Part shown: positions 33,982-47,000 of the stretch, piece after piece | Layout of the letters: each line of letters starts with the position of its first letter | How positions within the stretch are numbered: the first letter of the stretch is position 1 | From: Marchantia polymorpha subsp. ruderalis | Taxonomy: Eukaryota > Streptophyta > Marchantiopsida > Marchantiales > Marchantiaceae | DNA length: 64,000 nucleotides | Reading direction: 5' to 3' | NCBI GenBank assembly: GCA_037833965.1 | Contig: AP031352.1 | Coordinates: 28,460,501 to 28,524,500 of the forward strand | Made by a program: the position numbers and the translations under genes | Notes under the pieces: model-generated | What the model saw: only the letters and a program-made list of their open reading frames with translations | Database searches by the model: none | Told to the model about the DNA's origin: nothing

Positions 33982-36900
33982 ATCAAGGAGCAAACATTCT
34001 GGAGAAACGGCTTTTACGTGTGAAGACTTGCAGTGCAGTTGACACAGAGCCCGAGACTGAATTGTAGTTGGGAATTACGTCTGCGACTCACCCGCACTTT
34101 CCGGGTGATTGTCCAGAGCGAGAGAAGGAAGTGTCTGGACCTGACCCGACCCGCTGCAGGGTTGGTGGAAGCACCAAGTGTCTTTCTCACAAGTGTACAT
34201 GTCTGTCTGGAAAAGTAAAGAACAGAACAGACCCCATCACTTTTCCATGTCATGGCTGTCCTTAATCAATCTGTTAGTCAGGAGCCTAAATCCTAGATTC
34301 GCCTGAAAGTTTGTATTCGTCAAGATCAAATTCTGCTCCAAGTCCACCTGGAGCTGAGCTGAGCATAGCTGAGGATAGGCTACTTGCGGGGTTACGTAAA
34401 CCCCACACCTCACTCTGAGCTCAGCCCGGCCTGATGCTGCCATGGCCCCGACGACCCATGCACTACGCGCTTCTTTGAGCACTGGGTGACACGGAGCCAC
34501 CTCGCCACCATTCCCAGACCGGAGCGAGGCGTTGCATGTTCTCCCCGTCGAGAACATGTCAGTCGGTCTCCGCTCCGTTCCAATTGCGAGCGCAGGACCC
34601 CAAGCGCGGCCGTCGAGAATCATTCGGGCGCCATGGAGCAAAACTTTCTCGATCTGCAGGCTGGACTGTTTTCAGGTCTCCCCTCCGGCCTCCCTGCCTG
34701 CTCAGCCGGCTGGGGGTCGAAGAAAGAAAGAAAGTAAAATCCACTGCCACCACTCACTCCCTCGCTCGCTCGCTCGCTCGAGTGGAAAGTGGTGAGATGT
34801 GATGTGAAGGCTGTCAGCAGCTCTTGTCAAAGGCCAGAGGGGCTTTTTCACGTGTCGAATAGAGCACTGTTGAATTGTTAAAGGAGCCCGGATTGAGGGA
34901 TTGAAGTTTGGGCCGGTGCAAGCGAGAGACCATGAAGAGAGCTCGGGGAAAAGGTTAGAATATTTGGTGGATGTGAACAAGTGGCAGCTTCAAATCCCGT
35001 GCTGGTCACAAAAGCGGGCAGAAAATGCTGCGAGTTCATCAGCGGGGGGGCGTGATGCGCGACCCTTGACCCAAGAAATCCAAAGAGCATATCGGATGGA
35101 AAGGAGAGATGTGACACATTTTAGGCCAAGGCACCACCACGTGACCTGTAGGGGGGAATAGTGCGGGAACGACAACATGACCCAAGAGCAGAACGAGGCG
35201 GGGTTTTATTTCGGGTGCTGGCGGGCCCACCGACTCGGCTCCACCATCACGGCTGCCTCCGTCCACTGTGATCAAAGCTCAGCTGGTCAACCAGGCATCA
35301 TTTCTCTCGCTTCTGCTCCATCTTATGACGCCATGGAGCTCATGAGAGCATTTATCCAACTTCTCACCGGCACTTCTTGCTCCTGTCACCACAAGATACA
35401 AACGTTCCATGCGTCTGTACCAATCAATGGCTGGCTGAATCAATCTTCTCTTTCTTTTTGTGACTGTCCCTTCGTCCAGAGCCCAGCCCAGAGCCCAGAG
35501 AGCCCCGGTCAGTGAGTCAGACGATTCTGCCTCTGCCACTAGGGCCCCCCCCCCCCCCCCCCTCCGATTTCCTTCCCGACTTCCCCACCACCATCAAGGC
35601 ATCTAATCTGCATCTTTACGTTTTTGCTTTGCTCGCTCACTTGCATCCACTTCCTTATTGTATATGCTGTTCCTACCGTATCCAACATGCACTGTATTGC
35701 AGAGCTCAGCTCAGATCAGCTCAGATCAGCTCAGCTCGTCTGCAGCCAGCCCCATCAATCCCTATGACATAGGTAGTAGACTCATCCCTCCCTCCCTCCC
35801 TCCATCCCCTCGCCCCGTCAGAACTACCTCGCTGCATTCGTGTGTACGCGGCCAGGGAGTTACTGCTCGAGGAGCGCACAACGTCCAGTAGTTCCAGTCG
35901 GAATAGATCGGTAGAGTAGAGTAGCCCCCCCCCCGGGACTATATCGTATCCTCGTCCCCTTCCGCGCCGTCCCCGTCGTCCGTCCCCCTCCTCCTCCTCC
36001 TCCTCCTTGTCCTCGCGGCCTTCTTTTCCCTTTGCGTCGCTTTGTTCCCCTCTCTTTGGCCGTGGAAAAGGGCAAATAAGCAACACAGCGCCGGAGGGGA
36101 CGAGATTTTTCCCGAATTTTCTTTTGGGAAAAAGGTCGCTCTCGCAGCAGCATTTCTGTTCCAGAGCCATAAAGGCTGGGGTGGCAGGAGCAGTTTGTAC
36201 ATGGGAGGAATGGGATTTAGAGGCTCCATTGCTGCAGCAGCTGCAGCTCGACACGATTGGCCCAGGAGTGGAGTGGGCCTGCACAAGTCTGGACTGAGTG
36301 CAGTATGCTGTATCTTTTGGCAGGCTCGCAGGCTCGCAGGCAGGCCTTCTTTATGGTGCTCTCTATCATATTTCGTCTGTCTGGGCGCTCGGGCGTTGGC
36401 GTAGCACGCACTGCCATCTTTCGGGTGTCGTTCGTGTACACTGGGGATTTACGTTACTGGTAGCCCGATAGGCAGGCCCCATCTCAACGCGAGCAGTAGA
36501 AATAGAAATGCTCGATGCCATGCTAGTCTACGAGTAGCGTACGTCCCGTGGAATCGGATAGGGGATGGAGTATTTCTGCCGGCAGAGGTGGGCGATTGAT
36601 CCAACTCCACCTCTCTCTGACACCGGCCCCAATGCATTAGTTTATTGTAGATTGAGCTCCCACGAGATTTTATTTCTTCCGTTTGTTGATTGGCATTCAG
36701 TTACGACCACGAATCCCGGACGCATTGAATCGCTCGCTCCATTGTTCCATTGTTCCTGCTGCCCAGGCCCCTAATTCTCTCCAGCCAAATGTGTCGCCAG
36801 CATACCAGCGCCATGGTAAATACTTTTCCTGCCATGCATGCATTTTTTAATCAATGTTCCGCTCTTCGAACCGCAACACTGTCACTGCATTGTTTAATGT

Positions 36901-37000
36901 TTCGTGTTCGGCCAATCCAAATCTTCAACATCCACGCTATCTGAATTCCACATTCATACTCGGCAGGATCCCCGTGGAGACCATAGCTCTTGCTCATTTC
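33982..37000. other. Low-complexity intergenic DNA
   Basis: No supported gene. It contains GAGCT/AGCTC pentamer repeats (about 34351-34372 and 35700-35740), a CTCG tetramer run near 34755-34780, an 18-base C run at 35545-35562 and a CCT run near 35985-36008. The open frames on minus (for example 35721-36284) come from these biased tracts and have no recognisable domain. Confidence 0.5.
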
Positions 37001-40000
37001 ATTGCGTCGAGGTCTGGAAATAACTATTTCTATTTTTTCGCATTTCATATCGCATTTTGTATTTCTCAATTTTGTTGTAGCGATATGTACTCTACTTTCA
37101 ACATTACATTTTTTACTCTTTCATATGAAATTGTGATCATCAATCTTTTCACACATGTGAATTGTTTTAAATTAAGAATCTTAGATAATGTTTTGAGATT
37201 AATATTTTAAATTGGAAATTTCTTAAGGTTCAGAACAAAAATAGACATTAAAATTTATTTTATAACGAAGGAAAATGAGTTTTTCCTTCGTTTGAAAATT
37301 TTCATCCTCATTTTAAATATTATCTCTTCTTTCATTATTCACTTTGCAAACTTAAGTTCCAAGTTCTTCTTTCAAAATCTTTTATATCTTCTCTTTCACA
37401 AATATTTAATCATATATTTAATATGATTAATTGATATGATATTTTAAACTACATTTGTTGGATTGGAGTTGTTTAAATTATGTTATAAAAAATTTCTAAT
37501 CGAAAGTAATATATCTTGAATATTATATAATGATAAATTTTATTATGAATTAAAAAAAAACAACTTTAAAAAATACATAAATATATCTTTGATGAAACAA
37601 ATTACATGTACTAGAATTTAGTTAATAGAAATACACAATTAAACTTGAATCAGCAAGAATTTTGCAATAGAATTTTTGAATTTGATGATTTAAACAATAT
37701 ATCATACTACATTTCAACCGTAAAGATTTTTACAAATATAATTATTTTTTCTTTAAAAAATCTATAATTGATCATATTTAAAATGTGATTTTTAGCAATT
37801 TTTTAATATTAGAAATAAAATATTCAATGAATGATATACTCATTTTTATGATTTTCTCTACATTTATGTAAAAATTCATATGCGAAAAAACATGGTTTTT
37901 TAGATTCAATCGTACATTTGGTTTTAATATCATACAAGGAAACCTAAGTACGTACATCATTTCTAATTATTACTAATAAAAAATTTATGTAATTTTTTTA
38001 TTTTTAATTTAAAAAATTTAGATTTTATTACAAAAAAAATTTCATCAGAAAATATGAATTATCAAATCTATGAAAAATATTTATAGTTTATAATATTTGA
38101 AAATTTAATCAATATATCATGTTTATACTATATGATGTTTTGTGATGACACAAAGAAAGAAATTATCAAGAAAATTAATTGAAAAAATATAATTTATCAA
38201 CACAAATTTGCATTCACTTCTAAAAAATAAAAAATTTTGAATCTAAAAAAAATTTACAATTTTTTTTCATTTGAGCAAGCAAACTTCTGTAAATAAATGC
38301 ATGTTCATTTACTGATATTAATAAAATTTAATTCAATTTTAAAAATTTATATCTATTCATTTGTAAACTATATTGTATATATGATTTGCATATAAGTAGT
38401 AATTATATAGATAGTTAAGTGTAGAAAGAAATATGACATAATATTTTTTGTAAGTAAAAGAATCAAATTCTAGCAAAACAGAAAATATAATAATATATAT
38501 CATGCTAATGCTAATGAATGCTGCTTGTGCAAAACTTTAATTTTAATATATTTTCTATTTATATTGTTTAAAAAAAATAACATAATTTTTGTATACACAT
38601 GTTGAAGAATGCCAACATCAAATCTCAATGATAAATCTATTCAACCAAATAACATAATTTGTTATATTTTATAACCGCACACATTCATATTCTTTGAAGT
38701 TGGCTAAACTATGCATTTTAGAAAATTTATTTTTTTAGTAATTCAACCGATTTTAAACATAAAAATCAACTCATTTTTTAGATTTTTCCTCTCATATCCA
38801 TTCAAAGTAAATATATTTTTTATTAGACAAAGATGTTACTCTCTAAAATAAATCAACAAACAAAGGATCATAGAACTAATTTTGTTTGAATAAAATTTAT
38901 TCATCATATTTTTTTTTCACATATCATGTATTTGACAATGTATATCCTCATCGTGTCCGTAGATAAAATAATATTCTGTCTATTTCAAATTATCAAGTAC
39001 ATGCAAATTTTGCTCTATTGTCATAAAAAAATCACATAATTACTTTATTAATAATATTACACAAAAATTTAGCTGTAAAAATATTGCAATATATTGTCAA
39101 ATAAATCCATAATATTTAGAAGTTTACATGATCAATTTATCAAACAAAACATATATAATGTACTTGCATCGATTATACATAGTATTTCTTCTTCATATGA
39201 TCACGTTGGGTGCCGCTACTACAAAATTGTACAGCCATCCAACCTTGAATGGAAATAGTAAGGCGAGAGAACTTGAATTAAAAATAAGCAATTCTTCGCA
39301 CCGCCTCATCTCACCCTGCCACTGCAGTCTTGATAAATGTTTTCTGCTCTCTGTTTACAAAACGTGTTTATATTGGAAGATGCATCTCATCTCACCATGC
39401 TATTAAAACCATTGAAATCATCAAACTTGAATGCACATTTAAGATCTAGTCAAATTTTTTCCATTCATTAACTTGAATTTGCTTCAAAAAAGAAATATAA
39501 TAAAAATTAGATACACTGATCAAACAGAAATTCCAAATTTCCTTTATTAATTTTTAACATATTTACACATATAGAAAAAAAATTCAGCTTTGTGAATTCA
39601 TAAGATTTATATTCAGTTTATTTTAATTTATATAACAAATTTATCATAAATTTTCAAATCTTTTCATCAATATAAAAATGCATATTTTTTTAACAATATT
39701 TCACTAAAATTTAATACTAAAGACCTGATTATTTAAATAAATTATAGATTATTATTTTTCACATTGATGTATTGTCATCATCATTCAAAAATTAAATATC
39801 TTGATCATCAAAAAATATGATAATTAACTCAAATTTACAAAAATTGTATCAAATCCAATTTATGATCTTTTGATATTTTTTGAAATTATTTTAATGCATA
39901 AATTTAAAAATATTTAAATATTAATGCTTCCTAATTTTTGAAATTGAAAAAATATTATTCATATTAAATTTTTTCAAAATTATATTTTCCATTGATGATA

Positions 40001-43000
40001 AAAATTAATAGAAGAAATTATGATTAACTTTTCAATCAATTTTAACATTATTAAATAAATATTTATAAAATATTAGCACAAAAAAAAATCATCCACCATA
40101 TCATTGAGAATATGTTGACACTCAACACTCAATGTCTTGAGTTAAATCAATTCATATAATTTAGTTTTAGGATTTTTAGAGTTAGAATTTTTTCTCATGA
40201 TTACTAAGAAATTTAGTTTTAACATTGTCTAATATCACAATTAGCCATTTTAATGCCAAAAAAATTTTCAAAGTCTATGTTACAGAAATTGGCCAAGATC
40301 CGCACCAGAAAAAACCTAGCTCCATCACTGGTAATACATGATAAAATTTTCAAATTAAATATTTGACATTATGTATTATTCATCAATTGTTAAATTAAAA
40401 CATTTAGCCATCAACCATTTTTAGGTTAAGTTGCGTTGTTGTTGGTTAAAAAATTTATCAACATTTTTTGTATTTTCATATGTCATTTGTATTCAATGAC
40501 TATGAACAAACATAATTTAAATTAATTGAATGACAAAAATTTGTGAGATAATTTAGAATTTTTTGTTGATCTTGATCTCTTATCAAATCTTATCAATACT
40601 TATGTATCCTTAGAATTTAAATTTGCAGATGTTTTTCTTATTGCATGTAAAATCTCATTAGTATCAAATGATGTTTCTATGATTTCACTTGGAAGAATAT
40701 AACCAGGTAGCACAATAATTTAATGATGAGAAAAAATAATCACAAAAGTTTTTTAACGTTCGTGTACACTTGTAATGTAAAAACTTTGAATCTCGCTGCT
40801 TAAAAACTCATGAGAAGACAAACACGTCGATCGGTAGTGTGGGGAAAAAGATGTTTTTTTTCACATCCGTTGAACTCCAAATGACGACTTTCATTAAATG
40901 TTTGATTTTGTTTAAAACATACGACGTTGCCCATGTTAGTTTGTTTATTGTGCTTGAACCTATCATTCACAAGCCCATAACTTTTATAATTGTGATACAA
41001 ATTATTATATGGTAGCAAATAAACTATTGCAAAATTTACACAACTCAAGAAACAAAATTAAAATAAATGAAATTAATAAAATATTTTGGTAAGTTTAAAA
41101 TGAAATATTTTGTTTTTCTTGATTAAATTCAAAAATTCAAAAAAACATAATATATATACTAACCTGATTATAATAACTTAGAAAAATTAAAGAAAATTTC
41201 ACATAATATTATTAATAACGAGATGTTTCATAATTATTCATAAGAAATATAATTTTAAATAAAAATTATATTTAAATTCATAAAATAAAAATACAATTTT
41301 TTTGGTTATAATGAGAAATTTCAATAAAAATATTTCAAAATTTTGTAATTTATAAGGTCAATGTACAATATGAAATACTTCATAATTAAGCCTATTTTTA
41401 TATCCAATTCGTTTATTTTTTGACAAAATTAGTGAAAATTAAAAATAAATAGAATTCAAAATTTTTAAAAAACTTTCATACTGTTTTTCAAATTTCCAAA
41501 AATTTATAATTCATTTTTAAATAAACAAAATCTAATGTCTATTTTGAACATAATATATTTAAAAGTATCAAAATAAAGCACATAAAAAATTTTAAATTTT
41601 AAATGTGATAAAATTGATACTTTATTATTTTAGATTTAATGCATTATTGTATTTTTTAAACTGTATGACATCAAACATAATATATTTATTTTTAATTAAT
41701 TTTTTTTTCAAATAGAATAGAAAATATCTACATGAAATATCATACTTCATAGATAAAAAAAAAAAAATGCTAATACGTTTATAAGTGATTGAAATATCTA
41801 TTCATTATGTAAAAAGTATTTCTTGTATATCACATTACAACTTTTTTTCTTATATTTGCTTGCTAGTTATAAGTACAAATTGAAATTGAGAGAAACTATG
41901 CAAGCAGTATTCAAGTAATTTTAATTTTATTTTATTTTATTTTGAAATTTTGAAGAAATGATCACTAGTTGAATTTATATTTAAAATTTTATTATACAAT
42001 CAAAAAATGAAATATTTTTAAATTTGATTTAAATTCTTAAAAAATACATTAGTATTTTTAGTACTTAAAAAATCATTAGCTTAATTATTCTTGAGTTCAA
42101 TCCAAATTTAAATCTTATTTTTTAATTTATATTAAATTTTTGAATAAAAAATTATTTGTTACAATAAAAATGTATAAATAAGTATGAAAATTTATTATAT
42201 TTTCCATTTTAAAATTTCATGTTTATTTTCAAAATTAATGATAATTAGATACAAACGAAAGATTAAAAATATGTGATATTTTTTCTTACATTTTTATTAT
42301 TTGCATAAAATATGTAAGTTTTTCATTATTATATATATACAAATGAGAGTAAAATAATGTTTCATCCTGAAATGATGAATCATAATTGATTTAAATGTTA
42401 CTTTGTACTAAATTTCATTATTGAATTGACTTTTTATGTACTGTTTATCATAATACAATTTGCATGCATGTTTGTCCTCTGTATAAATGAAAGAATAAAT
42501 ATGAAAGTTTTTAAACACATTTCTATCTTAATGAAATTTTTATTTTTATTTTGCACCAATGCATATTCAAGGTTGTTAAATGAAAAAACAATTTAATAGG
42601 TGTTTTTAATTTTTGATTTTCTTCTGCACAGCTTTGAATCTTTGAAAGATTTTCAAAGTAGCTCCGAATGACTTGCACTAGCTTCAAAACAATATTTTCA
42701 TTTTTAGTCTACTTTACTTACTTTTTTTCTTTTATATTTTAGTCTCTTCATTCTAATATTAGCAATAATTGAAAGTTAATCCGATTAAGTACTTTTTTTC
42801 ACATTATAAAATCTTGGAAGAAAATTTCATTTTTTTAATCAAACATATTTCAAAACTGATAAATTATTTAAAATACTATCAAAGAAAAGAAATTTTCATA
42901 ATATTTAAATCATGAATTAAATTGATTGGATAATATTTGGTTTTGAAAAAACCTTATTTAAAACAATTTTTAAATATTGAAATATTTTTTTGTTAATTAT

Positions 43001-44000
43001 TGTAAATATAAATACTTATTTGCGTAATTTTGAAATTTGTTGAAATTTTTTTTCTAAAATGATTTGATATATTTTATTTAGATTAAATATTATATTGTAT
43101 ATAGGAACTATACGTTTGTTAGATTTGTTATTCAATGGGTCTATGCCATTGAAGAGTGTCTTTGTTGCTGTCAAGTGCAATAAAGAATATTTGTTTCTTG
43201 CATTTGAAAGCTTATTAAAACTAAATAAAATATTATAGAAGCATATGCAAAAATGTATCCACAAAAATTTTTAGGAATTTCTTAACATTTTTCTTGAAAT
43301 GTGAAGATTTGTTCTATATGTCTTGATGCAATTATAAAAAATATCATTATGAAATATGAGAATTTTAATTTTTCATTGAAAAACACAATCTTTCTATATT
43401 TTCAATCAGTTATATACTTCCAGAGATATTTATCCTTAAAAATATATAAAAAATATATATATAATATGAAAAATTTAGATATATTGAAAATTTAATATTG
43501 AACTTGAATTTTGAAATTTGGATGATGTGTGATTATTCTGAATTTTAAAATTCTTTTGATTAAATTCATAGTTTTCCTCATTTGAATTCATAAATAAAAA
43601 TATATATGCTTAAAAATCTGGATTTATGATCTTGATTCAGTTTGAATTTAGCGTGTTTGAAATATATTGATGTAGATCACACGCGTCAAATTGCTAAATT
43701 CAGCCTATTTATCTTTACTCAACACATTAATCAAATGCTTTCTTATCATTTACTTGAATTATGAAAAAAAACGTATGTTCAAATTTTGCAAAATTTTTCT
43801 TTAATTTGTAAGTAACTCTTCAAATTTTAACGTAAGATGAGTGATTTCCATCTGAATTATACACATAGTAACAATTAACTTCTTTAGATAGTGTAAACGC
43901 AAATTACAAGAAACCTCCATGTGATCGATCACACACGTGACAAATGAAGAAATGTAAATCTAAGAAAAGTGAGATATTTTCTTTTGAAAATGTGCAAAAA
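37001..44000. other. Extremely AT-rich block without genes
   Basis: About 7 kb of very AT-rich DNA; a hand count of one line (41221-41280) gives 6 G or C in 60 bases. Hardly any open frame reaches 90 codons and none has a domain. It does not resemble plastid or mitochondrial genes that I know, and I see no LTR, TIR or transposase. One short stretch near 39205-39420 has ordinary base composition. The block could be a decayed transposon graveyard shaped by methyl-cytosine deamination, or a scaffold/matrix attachment-like spacer; neither is shown. Confidence 0.7.
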
Positions 44001-47000
44001 AGAATCAGAATATATGAAGAGGATCATGCAGAAGGTTCTACCGTGGAGAGAGAACAATAATTCAGAGAAGTGTACCGTTAAGAGAGTGTCTTGGTGAAAG
44101 CATGGTCTGGATGGAGTGAAGGCTTGGACTCAAGCTTGAAGGCAAAAACGTACGAGCTCACGAAGAGAATCATGCGTTAGACACTGAAGGTCAGGATTAG
44201 AGTGTGACCCTTAAAGTCCACGAGTAAGTGTCGGAACGAGAGAATTAAAACACGCAGGCCGAGCTTTGAATAGAAAATCGAGCTGCCAAAGGTCGTATGC
44301 CACCCAACCTGCGAGCACTGGGCTTTCAAGAAGGCAAAGGCGAGTCCATCATGAACTGGCATTGACAAATTACTTGAAGAATGATTCGGGAGACGAAATA
44401 ATTATCAGAGCACCAGCACCAGCACCAGCACAGCCGCCTCCGAAGCAAACAAACAGTCAATGCCAGAGCCATTTCTTGCAAGAAAACAACGTCGTCGTCG
44501 TCGTCGTCGTCGGAGGAGGATGAGACCGAAGAGCATGGTGCATTAGCCTTTGCAGATTCTCATCATTGACACGTTTATATAATTGATTTCGTATTATTAT
44601 GATCGGAACGCAGTGTGAGCTACATCATAAGGCGATTCTCATAAGTGCCAGAGAAAATGGAGTACTGAAGCAACTGAACACCGAACAAAACCTGACAGTC
44701 GTAGAGTAGAGTAGAATAGAGTAGAGTAGAGTGGAGTAGAGCTGGGCAATAGAGTGGAGGAGTAGAGTAGAGTAGAGTAGAGTAGAGGACTGGACTGGAT
44801 GGGACTGGACTGGACTGGACTGATGAAGAGTTGTAAGAATGATCAATTGACTGTTTCTCCATAAAGTGCTCCAGTCTCGTGCAACAGCAATAAAAACTGG
44901 GGAAAGGGAATAAAAGACACAAATGGGGAGGAGAGCAGAAGCAAAGACAAGATATATCCACACGCATAAGCCCAAGGTAGGCCCACACAAGTCAGGGTAG
45001 GGAGGGGAGGGGAGGGGAGGGGAAGGGAAGGGAAGGGAAGTCACAAGTCATGAACAACAAGAACATTGGAAACAGTGCCGGGGGGGGGGGAGAACTATAG
45101 CTATGGAGCCTGGATCCTTAAATGCTCATGAGTCATGGCTTAAAATGTTGTGCAATGATTCTTTTTATGGTGAATCCAACTCACACACTCTTGGGTGACT
45201 TTGAACGACAACGAAAGCATGTTTTGTGGCTGGAGTGAGTTCGGATTCTTTGAAGTTTCGTAAGAACTTGCCGAACCGAAATATCTTTGCCCCCCCCCCT
45301 CCCCTCCCCTCCCCTCCCCCGACTTCCCCTCGCCTCGTCCTCCTCCTCCTCCTCGATCGGGAGAATTTGGAGGATCCTATGTCCACAAAATGCGAGGCCA
45401 GGGCTGATTAATGTGAGAACCCATGATAGACAAGTGGAGCGCAATTGCGGTTTGCGGTGCCCTGGAGCATACGGTTTTATTATTGCGGCATTACGGCCAT
45501 AGCCTGCCTGCCACTGTGGCCGGATCGGAATTCAGTCACCGCCCGCCCGAAGGACGTCATGGCGGGCGGGCGGGGGCGACGAGACAGACACAAATGGATC
45601 CCGAGAGAGCGAGAAATCGAAGAAGGCAGGCGATGGGCCGAACCAGCAGGCAGAGGTCGAATTTTACTATTTCGAGCGAGATCGCATGCGGATCTCATTT
45701 GGCTTGGGATTCTGGGATGCGCGAGTGCGGTACTGTTTGCATCTGTTTTCTACGATCTTCTGGCGCAGCAAGTTACTCATCACAGGCCCTCCACGGCCAC
45801 GGGCATAACTGTGAAACAAAATGGCCCCAAGGTAGGTAGGTGATTACTTACGTTTGCAGGCTATGTTCAGTTATAGTGGTTCATGAGTCCACGTCGTTGT
45901 CCTGGCCATATCTCTCAGAATATGTTTGTCACGAGAGACATTGTACCAGCGCAGTGCGCCATGGATCAAATGTATGACCGCGAGTCTCGGCCACACTCTC
46001 ATAAACTATTGATTGCGACAAAATGTGCCACGCTGCGCACAGCCCCCCCCCCCCTTTAAAATATCCGGCGTCAAATAAAAATCCCCGATTTCCTGTCCTC
46101 CCCCCTCGCCCCGCATCTCCTCCCATCGCATCGCATCGTCGAGTTCGTCGTCCCTCTCTCCCACCAAAGTCCCATCCGCCATCCCCCTCCCCCATCGCCA
46201 TCACCTTTTATTAAATGTTATTTGTTGTTTGTTCTTTGTCATCGGCTCGCTCTGGCACAGTCGCGGCCTTTCCCTCCGAATGAGTTAGAGGGAGCCATGG
46301 ACGGAGGTGATGTGATGTGAGGTGAGGCGAGGCGAAGCGGTTGGGCTCTCTTGGGCTCAGCGCAGGTCCATCTTTTTCCTGCTCTCCCCCTGTAGCTCGC
46401 TCGCTCGATCCCTCCCTCTCTGCTGCTGCTGCCGATCCTTCTGCTTCTGCTTCTGGCCAGCTGCAGCACCCAACAGAGCAGCAGCTGCTGCTGCTGCTCT
46501 TTGTGCTCGTCGATCTTGTCTGGTCGTGCAACGATCCATGCATCATCCGCCATAGCCTTGCAGTAGCAGCGAGCCCCGCAGAGATGAGACGCAGGCAGCG
46601 ACCAGACCAGAGAGAGAGAGAGAGTCCCCTCCGCTAACCCCCGCCCCAGGCCCAAGCCCAAGCCCAAGCCCCGACTGCGACTACTAGCACTAACAACAAC
46701 TGGCACCCACCGGCACCTCCTCCTCCGTTAGCGACGACGCCACCGGAGGCACGACCGGGGGAGCTCGGCAGGGCCGGTGAACGGGGGGAGAAGAGAATAG
46801 ATGCGGACGGAGGGGAGGACGGGAGGGACGGGAAAAGACAAGGCCATTAAAATACTGTTGAAGGGGAAAAAGCGTCAGAACGATTCTCTTAAAGAGAGGA
46901 GTCCGAGCCTTGGGCTGCCCTTGACAAGGACCAGACAACCCTCTCGGCTACGGCTCCTGCTCTCCACGCGTCGGGGCCAGCTCCCAGCGGAATCCGCGCG

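Noticed and set aside
35545..35562. 18-base C run as a biological signal
   Set aside because: Homopolymers of this length are common slippage products and their length is prone to sequencing error.
37001..44000. Organelle DNA insertion as the source of the AT-rich block
   Set aside because: I recognise no plastid or mitochondrial gene, rRNA or tRNA in it.
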